64,000 nt of DNA, taken from an uncultured Schlesneria sp. (lineage in GTDB: Bacteria; Planctomycetota; Planctomycetia; Planctomycetales; Planctomycetaceae). The translations under genes were made by a program, and so were the position numbers. The stretch is from the NCBI GenBank assembly GCA_903834925.1, contig CAILLA010000136.1, positions 48,537-112,536 on the forward strand. Direction: 5' to 3'. The notes under the pieces were generated by a model, which saw nothing but the letters and a program-made list of their open reading frames with translations, was not told where the DNA came from and did not search any database. How positions within the stretch are numbered: position 1 is the first letter of the stretch; each line of letters starts with the position of its first letter. Shown piece by piece: positions 63,984-64,000 of the stretch.

Positions 63984-64000
63984 GATTGTGGCATCTCGCC

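Overview
The window looks like a piece of a planctomycete chromosome (Planctomycetia, Planctomycetales-like). The clues are protein families rather than any single marker. They include two Tat-exported DUF1501 proteins, two ThuA/PVC-type membrane-bound dehydrogenase proteins, a formylglycine sulfatase, a DUF1571 lipoprotein, an ice-binding-like protein with a LEPR-XLL-type N-terminal motif, and an ECF sigma/anti-sigma operon with a third hypothetical gene. Many short hairpin repeats also sit between the genes.

Layout. 1-3.5 kb: the N-terminal part of a ThuA-PVC dehydrogenase runs off the left edge, followed by a YhcH/YiaL-type protein and a small membrane protein. 3.8-9.4 kb: a polysaccharide locus (flippase, methyltransferase, sulfotransferase, sulfotransferase-GT2 fusion) bounded by two short stubs that carry only the first strand of a family 2 glycosyltransferase. 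9.7-16 kb: aspartate kinase with two ACT pairs, then a 1479-residue ThuA/F5-8C/PVC dehydrogenase/HEAT/cytochrome c protein. 16-23 kb: a VioB-type ferritin-like gene with an unknown partner, an ammonium transporter with a clear sigma-54 promoter candidate, a DUF4375-LRR lipoprotein, and tRNA-Arg(UCU). 24-25.4 kb: a small family of membrane-anchored proteins decaying in tandem. 25.6-36.5 kb: sulfatase, DUF1501, a dynamin/Era-like GTPase, the sigma/anti-sigma operon, serS and an EF-hand protein.

36.7-51.3 kb: a sugar-modification operon (epimerase, two methyltransferases, SDR) followed by the most interesting locus. This holds homologues of the uncharacterised Salmonella STM4011-STM4015 set: two radical SAM enzymes, an alkaline-phosphatase-fold hydrolase, an ATP-grasp-like protein and a leucine-rich-repeat protein. 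Mixed in are a HAD phosphatase, an LRR-DUF6745 protein and its small companion, and a WbuC-GT2 fusion sits beside it. The minus-strand genes overlap end to start, so they probably make one co-translated system that modifies a small molecule, peptide or surface polymer. 51-59.6 kb: mraY away from other cell-wall genes, a sodium/solute symporter, a DUF1571 lipoprotein, the ice-binding-like surface protein and a second DUF1501 protein.

59.6-64 kb: an accessory, decaying region. It has a pseudogene of a probable multicopy element (one nonsense codon, one frameshift), an antitoxin-like gene, and two related repeat units made of REP-like hairpins around the remains of a Y1 (RAYT/IS200-like) transposase. 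At least four families of hairpin repeats occur in the window. Paired base changes in one family suggest that the folded form is what is kept. All family names come from reading the sequence; no database search was run.
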